A stretch of DNA of 64,000 nucleotides from the NCBI GenBank assembly GCA_011503125.2, contig WWBZ02000009.1:248001-312000 (forward strand), read 5' to 3'. The stretch comes from Botryosphaeria dothidea (taxonomy: Eukaryota; Ascomycota; Dothideomycetes; Botryosphaeriales; Botryosphaeriaceae). A program made the translations under genes and the position numbers. Positions 21,442 to 32,725 of the stretch are shown here, piece after piece. Each line of letters starts with the position of its first letter. Position 1 is the stretch's first letter. A model generated the notes under the pieces. It had not been told where the DNA came from. It ran no database searches and was given only the letters and a program-made list of their open reading frames with translations.

Positions 21442-21712
21442 ATGCAGTTCACTACCCTCCTTACCCTCCTTTTCGCCAGCCTGACCCTCGCCACGCCTAC
21501 CTATCCGGACGAGATCTTGAAGCGCCAGACCCGCGACTGCAACCAGGGAGAAATCGATTGGTGCAAAGGTATCTGCGCCGAGGGCCAGTGCCAGTTTTCT
21601 TGCTGCACCTCCGCTCTGTGCTCCGTCTGCGCTGCCCAGTGCAACGGGGTAAGTAGTCCATTCTTCCTCAAACCCCGGACTTTTGGCTGACATTGTTTTG
21701 CTTCAGTGCTAA
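21442..21712 (+). CDS. Small secreted cysteine-rich peptide (effector-like)
   Basis: Exons are 21442-21648 and 21707-21712, giving 70 aa. A signal peptide MQFTTLLTLLFASLTLA is followed by a short pro-segment ending in the Kex2-type dibasic site LKR. The mature region has ten cysteines, including a CC pair and a C-X2-C. The second exon is only two codons: TGC (the tenth Cys) and TAA. Donor GTAAGT and acceptor TTCAG are good. Without splicing the peptide would lose that Cys and gain an unrelated tail. Secreted Cys-rich peptides of this size are often apoplastic effectors or antimicrobials; the role here is inferred from form only. No family was recognised. Confidence 0.75.
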
Positions 21713-23419
21713 GGAAATTCCGGCCACGGCTGGTGGGATATTCACTTGTCTGATAGTATGCAAAGTTATATTCCGGATAGGACGCACGAGGATAGGACGC
21801 GGCAGACTGATGCGACTATGGCTCTTGAGACATCAGGGTGGCTTGGCATTGTTCAAAATCAAGGAGCATTCAGGGACAATGTGATCACCCTCTACATGTG
21901 TTGGTGTTTCTTACTTTTCTGATGATCGATGTCTTCCCTTTCGATCGTTCATCACCACACGCTGCAACACTTCAATTTCTTGCAGTCTTAATAAAAGGCC
22001 AGCGAGGATGATATTTTCAAATTTCTCAAAATTTACCCTTCACTCGTACTCTGTTCACTTCTTCGTATATGCTGAAAGGCTTTCATCCTGGATGAATTTC
22101 CACCCCTCAGATGATAAAATTCTTTCACCAGATCAGCTTTTCTAATATGGGCTATCGTTAATGCAGCTGAGTAGAATTCCAGGGATGAAAGATACAAGAG
22201 CTGCTTGACCGGGCAGGATACCTTGTTGGAACATGACTCGGAAAAGGTTGCGCATGGATTGGTAAAACAGGTGTATTGTCAAAGCCATTACTCTATAAAC
22301 ATGAGACAAGAAAACCCGGGATAGTAATGGGGCAATGAATTGTCAGGCTATCGATCATTGAAAGGCCTCTCGAATGTCTTCGTCATCGTCGGCGAGTTAG
22401 ACCTGGCATTTTTTGAGTCGATTGCTTAGCTTCCAATATTTCAATCTGGAAAGACTACCTGATTACTCTACGCATTGTCTATCGAGCGCATTGCAAATGT
22501 TGTTGCGGCCCAAGAAACTGAAGTTCCATCATAATGGGCGATTCTAATCTCGCGTTGGTAGATCTGTTCGTTGATATGACCTTGAACTCCAAAAGCAATT
22601 TGTCAGCAACTGTTTCGAACCAGTTTATTAGAACTTCAGGAACTAACCATTTTCAGGCTGACAGCGGCGCTGGGGGAGTGTTCGGGGATGCCTGAAGTAG
22701 TTCAAGAGGACCAAGGCGGAAGGTGGAAAGGATACGATAAGGCCAATTATGGCAACAAGCGACTCTGTAGATATAGCCACTGTTCAAAAATAGAGGTGCC
22801 TTGCTTTGCAAATTCCTTGAATGATGGCAATTACTGCTTGGTTGTGATTCAATATTGCTTTTATACTTTGATGGGGTCGATGAAAAGCTGAGCGGCTTTG
22901 ATTTCTCCAACTATTATAGCATCGGGTTCCTCCACAGCCTCAAAGATCGATCCGCAGAGGAGGTTTGGTATGGCACCAATGGGGGAAGTCGGTGGCAGGT
23001 TCAAAAGGCGGCAGGCAGCATGGCTGAATGACCCGTGGAAAGCAACGCGGGGCCTTGGAGCAAAGCACTTTGATACGCAGCCAATAATACATGAATTTGC
23101 GGAACCCGTTGAGAGAAAAGGGCCTGCATCATTGTCAGCGTGCATTTCTTGGCTGGCAGAGATGCGCGTAAGATTGTTATATAGCCAATGAGGTGTCTTT
23201 TTCGCGTACCAGGATCGGTGAGACGAGCATGCGCCACCGGAAATTCGGCTTCGTGCATTGTCCAGCTGGCAGAGGAGCACGGTGGGTAATCTTGCCCGGA
23301 GAGCGCATAAGTATAAGTATCTCTGTTGCTCCCTCTTTTTCGTCTTCACAGCCGCCCATCACTGAGTTGAAACAAGGCTAGTCCAATTCTGTTCACGGCA
23401 AATCTTGCAAATCTCGCCA
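21713..23419. other. Intergenic, about 1.7 kb
   Basis: Only ORFs without homology-like features are present, including a minus-strand 162-codon ORF at 22861-23349 that I do not support. TATAAGTA near 23312 could serve the ankyrin gene that starts at 23420. Confidence 0.5.
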
Positions 23420-26400
23420 ATGGAGCCTCCGCAACCCATCTTCTCTGCTAGCTTCGATGAAAGCGATACCGTCATTACCAACAACGGCTTAAAACGCAAA
23501 CTTTTGTCTGAAGGGTAAGCCTATTTCCTTTTCATATACCATGCTCTTGAACATGCTAATGTATGTGCAGGGTGGCCGATTGTGACTCCATCAATAGACA
23601 GAAAAAGGCTAAGGTGACTCGGAATAACGTCAAGAGAGAAAATTGGGAAAAAATGTCTTTCTAGCTTTGGTCAAGAGGCCTGTGGCATAAGGCATTCGTT
23701 ATGAAGGTTTTTTTGGAGAACAACAGGGCCGAGAGCATATTGAAAGGTCTTTAAGAAGGTATCAGCCTTCTACTCTTCAGTGGGTGAAATGGCGCGATGG
23801 AAAAGGTATGGAATCGCTGCCATTTATTAATTCCTACGCTGACTGAAAGATTCATCAGATCCTTGTGAAATGTCTCCTGAGATTGAGATATTTGCTTTGC
23901 CATTATCCGTGGAGAATTTGCCCTGGTGCGAATTTGGCGAAGTGATTGCAAGAAAAGGTAGGATGCTACACCCTTCTGTGTAGTACTAGACACTAATACC
24001 TCAAAGCAATCTTCACTCAAAATTTCTCACTCGATGCGAAAGCTGTCACCTCTTCTCTTTCCTCGGTTATTGGAACCATACTCCCCGCTTCAACATGCCT
24101 TGCACGAAACAAGCGTTTCAACCCAACCACCTCAAGCACCCCAACATTCGACACTATCATGATGGGCATACTCTTCATTTCTAATCACATGTCCAAGAGT
24201 GCTTTGGAATATGATATGTATGACCATGCGACAAGCGATTTCTCCGACAATCTTGTGGGTTTTTTGGCTTCTGGTCCTGCTTTGCCCCTATTGAGCTACC
24301 TGCTCGACCGCGGAGGTTCAACAATGACTGCTGTTTCCGAGATCCTTTTCAGATACGCTCTACTCTCCCCTTGCGACACGAAACTGGCAAGCATTTTGCT
24401 CTCGCATGGGATGATCGACGTCAATCACAGAGTGCCCGGGCCATGGTATTTCGACGAATGGGATAGTGATCCTGCTTTGCTCCCCCTCGAGGCCGCCATC
24501 TTGAGCGAGGATATCCTAATGGTACGTCTTCTTCTGAATGCTAGAGCGGATGTAAACGCTTTAGGCTCCAGGAAAGAATCCATGTTGAGCATTGCCGTTC
24601 ATGCTTCGACCGATGAGATTCTAGTTGCTCTACTTCAATCTGACGTCCAGAACACATGCCCTGCACTTCCTTACTTCCTCCGAATTCGAGAAATTGAATC
24701 TGCCACCAAAATCGTGAAGGAAGTGGCGGCCCAGAATTCAGAATCCAAAATCCATCCATGCACGCTTGTACTTTCTGCGAAAGCTGGCTGTCTAGAACTA
24801 GTGCAGCTTCTGCTGGATCTGAAAGTTGACGCAAACGCTTTTCACAATGGCCGAACAGCTCTCATTGCGGCTAGCGAATCTGGGCACATGGACATTGTGA
24901 AATTGCTCTTGCCTCACGTATCAGACATCAACGCGCATGAATGGAGGGGCACAGCGCTGAGTACTGCTGTAGGAGGTGGTCACATCGATATAGTCTCGAT
25001 TCTGCTTCATTTCAAGGCAGATGTCAACGCCTACGAAACCCATTGGAAGTCGGCTCTCGCTGAAGCTATACGGGCCACACACCTCAATATCGTCGAGCTT
25101 CTCCTTCAGCACCAACACCAAGCGGAAATCCTCGGTGCGGCCTTAGAAACTGCCGTCTGGAGTGGTAACGAAGCTGTTGTTGCCCTCCTCAACCGCGGAC
25201 TTGATCTGGGGGAAAGGAACCTTGCACCTGCACTCCATTCTGCATTATACCGAAAGGCTGTTTCCATTCTGGAGATCCTGCTTAAACACGGGACTAATCC
25301 GAACGTACGCTCTATCGGTTACTACGGCCAACCAAACTTTGATCGCACCCCTCTCGACATGGCGATTGAGACCCAGAACTTAGAGGCAGTAGATGCACTA
25401 CTTCAACATGGCGGAGATCCAAATTGCCGCTCATGTTCATCACGTCTGAACGGGTTTCAGTCTGCAGTGGAACACGGGAACATTGAATTGGTACGCAAGC
25501 TTCTTCAAGGGGTCCGTGACATCAATGCTGTCCATGCGGGACGCAGCGCCCTCGGAATTGCCGTCGAACATGGCAATATAGAAGTCGCAAATCTTCTTCT
25601 GGAAAATGAAGCGTCCACGAGGCCACGCGGAAACGCACCATCGAGCCTCCAGATTGCTACAGCAAGGCAAGACACAGAAATGATTATGATGCTTTTGAAA
25701 TATAAAGCCGATCCTAATGAGTCAGAGCAACGTGGGCTCACAGCGATTGCGACTGCAGTCCGTCTTCGTGATCGCAAGATCATCGAGTTGCTCCTGCAAG
25801 CTGGTGCACAGACTGCTCTTCTTCATGCTGCAGCAGAGATTGGAGATTTTGAGCTCTTGAGACTTGCGCTGAACCACAAGGCCGATGTCAACGGCCTGAG
25901 TTTAGACCACAAAACAGCAATCGCAAGCGCTATCATGTCCAAGGAAATACTGCAAGATGATCGATGCCAAAACGTCATCTTGTTTCTGATCGATCAAGGA
26001 GGCAAACTCAATTTTCCTGATGATTCGAGTTTAGAAAAGGCAGGAGCCATGACCGCACTGGCGGCTGCGGTACATTCGAGCCCTCAGATAATTCTATTCT
26101 TGCGTCGGAGAGGTGCGTCCTTGAACGATCTGAGAGCCTTGCAGGAAATTATATCAGCCACGGAGAAAGACTACCATCTCTTGGACGAACTATCGACGGC
26201 AGTATTCCAGAAAAGTGACCACCCACCCACCTCTCGAGTGGGCCAAAATATTTTTGAGAAAGCCATCGATCAGGGCGACTCCCAAGTCTGCGACATCCTC
26301 TTTCGAACTGACGCCTCTTTGCCAGTCCCTAGTTCATTTGAAATCGGCCTGATGCGTGACGCCAAATCTGGAGACTCAAGCAAGATGAGGCTGCGACTCC

Positions 26401-27371
26401 TCTCTTGTAGCACCCCGGTTTCCCAGAGGCAGCTTTCTGGGGCGCTTTTGGAAGCTTCAGAAGCTGGCTCCCTGCCAAAAATGGAGTGCTTGCTCCAGGA
26501 GATCTTCCCGACTGATCATTCCTCCGATAGTCCGCCGCATAAAATGATGGAACGCCATCTTTACCGTTAATTTCAAGCTGCTATTGAAAACGGTCATGTC
26601 AAGGCAGTTGAGCTGCTCCTCAAATACAACCCATGCGTTAGACATGGTCTCATCATCAAAGCGCTAAAGTCATACCGTCTGCGTCCAACAGATCGCGCGA
26701 ATGTTGTTCGAATGTTGCGAGATGCAGTCGGCTACGTTGAGGTCGATGTTCTTAAGTATTGGAGTTGTTATTTTTAGGGTGAAGAAGAGACTTTGAAAGT
26801 GTTATTGGATGTCGGTGCTCATCCGCAAAGGAGAGATCTGGTCGAACCAGTAATATGTGGTAACATCGAGGCGGCCAAGATGCTGTTACAACGAGACCTT
26901 GATATCACCGCGCTGTCTTACGATGTGGAAAGTTGGCTCCAGAAAGGAGTCGAATGGACGTGTCTCCAACTCGCAGCCCAAGAGGACAACTTGGCCATGG
27001 TAAAACTTCTGTTGGACTATGGTGAGGATGCAAATGAGCCGCCAGCTCCGCAAAGGGAAGTAACTGCTTTACAGGCTGCGGCAATCGGTGGCTCTCTCCC
27101 AATCGCCATCAAGCTACTCGAAAAGGGGGCTCACATCAACGCCCCGGCTGCTCGAGAAGAAGGAAGGACGGCGCTTGAGGGCGCGGCGGAATGGGGACGG
27201 ATCGACATGGTCCAAATTTTGCTCAATGCGGGCGCCGATGTGATATCGCCTGGTTTCGGACTCCGGCAGTATGCAAGTGCTGTGGGGCTAGCAAGAGGCG
27301 AAGGCTACAAAGCGGTGGCAGACTTGATCACGGAGCATCATATGCAGATGCGTGGCACGTTCACATTATAG
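23420..27371 (+). pseudogene. Clr5/ankyrin-repeat protein gene, interrupted (copy 1)
   Basis: ATG at 23420 begins a short exon (to 23514) joined to 23571 onward, encoding a basic, nuclear-signal-like stretch. The following NWEK...VMKVFLENN and, in another frame, HIERSLRRYQ...LQWVKW resemble a Clr5 domain, but it is cut by TAG at 23662-23664 and a frame change. Later exons rejoin at 23861 and 23999 (RKAIFTQNFS) into a long ankyrin ORF to 26570. The same frame resumes after TAA (26568-26570), and again after TAG (26775-26777), to 27371. About 20 ankyrin units are visible (typical GHMDIVKLLL, ALEGAAEWGRIDMVQILLNAGAD). Short in-frame introns (48 nt and 42 nt) could just remove the last two stops, but their donors are poor. 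Most likely a decaying gene. Confidence 0.6.
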
Positions 27372-28189
27372 TCTCCCCTTACGTCAAATATATTTCTATG
27401 TTTACTTGGGTCAGTTGGGTATCCGGCTCGTTAAGAGGTCACTTATACTTCTCGTCAGCTGCACTTGCCTTTCCGCCTGCTCATACGGCGTGTCTTACTC
27501 AAGTCTATAAAACCCGGGCACTCTTCAACCAAAAAAGTCATTTCAGGATGACTTAGCTGCACTACCTACTCACGTACGACCAACGTGCCCACTGCCCTGC
27601 TCGTTTTTCGCTCAGGGCAAACGTCACTGTCCGTGTTCCCTCTCGGCGGGCGAGATTGTTCTCGAAGCGTAGAATCACCAGCACCTTTTACATGAAACGT
27701 CGAACACGATCAACGATCGATACGAATCTCCAGCAAGCCCTCGTGTTGATGATCGCCGTGATTTCACGGTCAAAGTGCTGGACGCCTGACGTCGGTTGCG
27801 CTGAAGTTTCCACTTTTTCGCGGAGGGCGGCAAGCGAGGATGTGCTACAACGTCATTCCGGAGAGGGAAGTTCAACAATCGGCGCTGGATTGATGCGGTA
27901 TGATTCTTCACGTGTGAAGAAGCAAAGCGAGAAGCGCGGCGAGAGAAGAAGAGAGAGCCCATTCACGAATTCAAAGCAAATTGGATACCGGAAAAGTGCG
28001 GAAAAAGGCATTAGGATTACGCATTAAGGAATGATCATCTGCCTATGCAAGACCAACCCGCTTTCTTCTTTCCCCCACTTCCCAAACAATGCAATCATCA
28101 AAAACTCATACAAAAAAACACGGGTCCTTCCAATCCTCCTCATAGGAGACATCTCAACCCAATCCCCATCAACCCGCGAAACCAAGCAT
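27372..28189. other. Intergenic
   Basis: This is the 3' flank of the ankyrin pseudogene and of the minus-strand secreted protein gene. No gene was recognised. Confidence 0.55.
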
Positions 28190-28633
28190 CTAGGGCAGAG
28201 CCTGGGGAGCGTAGCTCTGGTCGGGCTTGACGGTCTGGCCGTTGACGAGCTGCTTGTCCGTGTAGGCCGGGTAGATGATCTGCTTCTTGTCCGTGACGGC
28301 CAGGGTCGAGAAGCCGTTGCCCTCGCCGAACTGGCCGCTCCAGCCGGAGCTGATGGTGTAGACGCCGCAGGCCACGCTGTTGTACGAGGCGCGGCTGGCG
28401 GGCTGGCCGTTGACGTCGTACGCGCACTTCTGCACGGCGGAGCCGTCGTTGCGGTTGACGCCGAACGAGATGTGGCAGGAGGTGTCGCCCTGGTTGCAGT
28501 TGCGGGTGAAGTCGGTGACGGTCCACTGCGAGGCGACGGCCGTCATGAGCTTGGCCTCGAGGTTGTCGACGGGAGCGGCGACGACGGAGGAGGCAGCGGC
28601 GAGAGCGCCGAGGAAGATGGTGGTGAACTGCAT
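28190..28633 (-). CDS. Small secreted protein, Hrip2-like elicitor family (tentative)
   Basis: A single exon encodes 147 aa. The signal peptide MQFTTIFLGALAAASSVVAA ends near residue 20. The mature part is beta-rich with four cysteines (RNCNQGDTSC, KCAYD, ACGVY) and the motif GWSGQFGEGNGFSTLAV followed by YPAYTDKQL. I recognise this as a widespread ascomycete small secreted protein family that includes elicitor-type proteins (MoHrip2-like); this is from memory and not certain. The start is fixed by the signal peptide, with upstream codons in the 5' UTR. A TATATAAA lies about 125 bp upstream. Its signal peptide begins with the same MQFTT as the Cys-rich peptide at 21442. Confidence 0.8.
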   Translation of the reverse strand: MQFTTIFLGALAAASSVVAAPVDNLEAKLMTAVASQWTVTDFTRNCNQGDTSCHISFGVNRNDGSAVQKCAYDVNGQPASRASYNSVACGVYTISSGWSGQFGEGNGFSTLAVTDKKQIIYPAYTDKQLVNGQTVKPDQSYAPQALP

Positions 28634-30102
28634 TTTGATGGTGGTGTGGTTGGTTTTGGTTTTTGGTGGGAGGTTGTTGGTAGTGGATTGATGCTTTTGA
28701 TGAGATGATGAGTTGTGACGATGATGGAGAGAAGACAATTGAGCGATGGGAGATGGGTTTATATATTCAAAGGAGGCAGGATATACGAGGGCAAGAGCTC
28801 TGCGCTGGCATGCTGTCAACAACAGGAGAGAGAGAGACGGCAGTAGCGAATCGACGTCACCGTATTCCGTAACGGCAACGACTACGGCTCTAGGTCCTGG
28901 CAGACCGGTGGTCCAATGCAAGGAAGTCCGGAGACACACGGTGTGGATTGCTATAATTGGCAACTACTCGGTGCGGAGAAAGAGGAGCAAGGTGCAGCAA
29001 TACGGGAGGCGGGCTAGGCCAAATCACATCAGGACCCATTGTTCGAAGGGTAGAGAAGCGGAAAAATTGGAGATTGTCGGGCGGTCAACTGGATGGTTCG
29101 TACTTGGCTCGGTCGACACGGCCTGCACGGGTGCCATAGCAGTGATGTGGGTGGTGCAGGAGCCAAGGGCCGCTCGTATTGCTAGACCGAGACCGCGCTC
29201 CGTCCGGCGCGCCGTTTTGCTGAGAACAGCATAGAATGGCTCGTGTTCGACGGCGACGCTCGGTGTCACCTTACGGTCGCATTGGTGACCTTCACTCCAC
29301 CCCGGTCTTAATTTAAGTAAACAAGACGTCAAGAGGAGGCGGCGCGCGGGACGGCTAAGTCGGAGCCTGTTCGAGCCCGCTTCACCTACCGGATGAGGCG
29401 CGCACTACGCCCACAGCGGTAGTCCATCTGCCCTGTGTTAACCTATAGGGTCACCAGTCCGTCCAGCTGACTTGCCCAAGCCTTGCGCCTCCATCTTCAC
29501 CCCGCATTCTTTCTGAGAGCCAATTTTGCCCTGCCAGGGCTCTGCCTGGAAGTTGCAAACCACATCACATCACATCGGACACGCATCGCCGCCGCAACTC
29601 GAGTCGACCCATCGCCGGCTCGACATGCTGGCAGCGGGGCGGGCCTGCGGTGGGCCGTCCGTTCGCACGAGCAAACAACGTGGCGTCTCGTTAGCTTCGT
29701 GCAACCCGCCAGCATCCCTTTATATCGATGTCACCCTTTGTACCTGGAATCCTCTCGAGCCCAGGATGACGCTGAGACAGCCTTTTGCAAATTCCTGAGG
29801 CTGATGTTTGCTGTTACACTGCTGCGACTCTGGGGAAGCCCTTGTCGATCATGTCGCTCCGCGCGGCTGATCCGTTCGCTTCCTGTGAGAAAATAGGCGA
29901 TCAACTGCAGGATCAGCGCACGCTGTAGATCGTTACCTCGATTCGTTCTTGTGCCTGCGCAAAAGATCCTGCAGGTCAGCTGTGCATGATCGAAGGATCG
30001 ATAGTCATCCATCCCAAATCCAAATCTATTTTTGAGCTTTTTGCACATGGCCGCCTACTTTTCTGTGACCTTACATCCAGCATCTGTATTTGCATTTCCC
30101 TC
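28634..30102. other. Intergenic, about 1.5 kb
   Basis: It holds the promoter of the secreted protein and the 3' flank of LYS12. No gene was recognised. Confidence 0.55.
28758..28765 (-). promoter_or_regulatory. TATA box of the 28190-28633 secreted protein gene
   Basis: TATATAAA on the minus strand lies about 125 bp before the ATG (28633), at nearly the same distance as the TATA box of the other small secreted gene. Confidence 0.5.
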
Positions 30103-31349
<1,247 letters not shown>

Positions 31350-32725
31350 AATGCGTGTGCTTGGAGGGGAAGCGTGCGAGGTGTCGCGTCAGTCGAATAT
31401 TTTCTGGGGAAGCTCGGCCGCCCGACTCGCCCCCGCCGACATCGGCCAACGCCCGCTGGAACATAAAACCACCACAACACCTGGCCTGACAATGACACGA
31501 GTCGCTCCAAAAATTACTGCGACAGCTAGTGAGACAAATATACGGACTTGAGGCAATATAGCAAGGCATTAGAATGATGACGCCTTCTAGCAAACCACTT
31601 CGACCCAGGTGTAGCCGTAAAGCAACTGCCACAATGACCCAATTTCTAAGCGCAATATTAAGCGCCAGCACTGAGCGAGAGTCAGTTCTTATCGTGCGTA
31701 TCGTGCCAATGAAACTGATGAGCATCGTTAATGAGCCCTCGCCTTATTGGAACAAATAAAGGCGTCATCTATCAACAAGATGAAATGATGCTCATGGCCG
31801 TAAGCAAATGCTACTGAAAATATCCACTAGAGGACTACTTTTCACGTTAATATATCCCAACCTACGAGATGTGCTGCGGCTCTCGCAAAAAAAAAAAAAA
31901 AAAGGCTAAGTGGTGTGTCTTCTCCATTTTTGGCCGATCAACGCCTTCAGAGTAGGAATTTGTGGTATTGACGTCCTTGAAGTCGTGTGTGCTTTTATGA
32001 GGCCATCGGATAGACCAGACATGGGGTGCATGTGAAAACCCAGGCCCATGACTTCTTGCTTTCCACGTTGCCAACTGGCAAGTTTCGGAAGTCATTGCCC
32101 ACGTGTCTGCGGACAATTGTGATGGCCTGGTTGTAAAGTGCTGTCTCTGCATTAGTCTGGTGATCAAGATAAACGTATGTCAAGGATTTCCGTTCTTCAA
32201 GGGTAGCCGCACGATTTGAGGAGCTGCTATGAAATCTCACATGATAAAGAAACGCCTGACTGCGTATTACTTAAAGCAAGGAAGGTTCGTCGGCATGCCG
32301 GCTAGCAATGTGCATATCCACTAGATTTTGATAACATCCAACGTTCATGGTGGACTCAGCTGCACCATGACTACACGTGCACAAAACAAATTAGAGTGCA
32401 TTCCATACAGCTCTTCTCAAGCGGATGTTGCATGCACTGGGCAACTACTTGCTCGAATAAATCTATCCTTGGTCTTTTGATCCTCATGATGACAGTAGCA
32501 ACCTTGGAGCCCATTCCTTGTGTCTAAAGTTGATGCGTACACCGTATGGTGTATGGATGATGAAAGTCAAGACAGCCTTAAAACCTTCGTCTCAAACACC
32601 GAATCCACCCATAAAGATATGCCCAACACCACCCTCATCAACGCCCTAAATATGAACGTCACCCAAGATTAACAAAATATACCGAATTGGTTCTTCCCAT
32701 ACCAACTACTCAATATCCGAAGCCC
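31350..32725. other. Intergenic, about 1.4 kb, AT-rich
   Basis: It contains the LYS12 promoter side and an A17 run at 31887-31903. No gene was recognised. Confidence 0.55.

Noticed and set aside
22861..23349. 162-codon minus-strand ORF and an overlapping plus-strand ORF
   Set aside because: Neither shows a signal peptide, domain, splice sites or codon pattern that favours it over chance.
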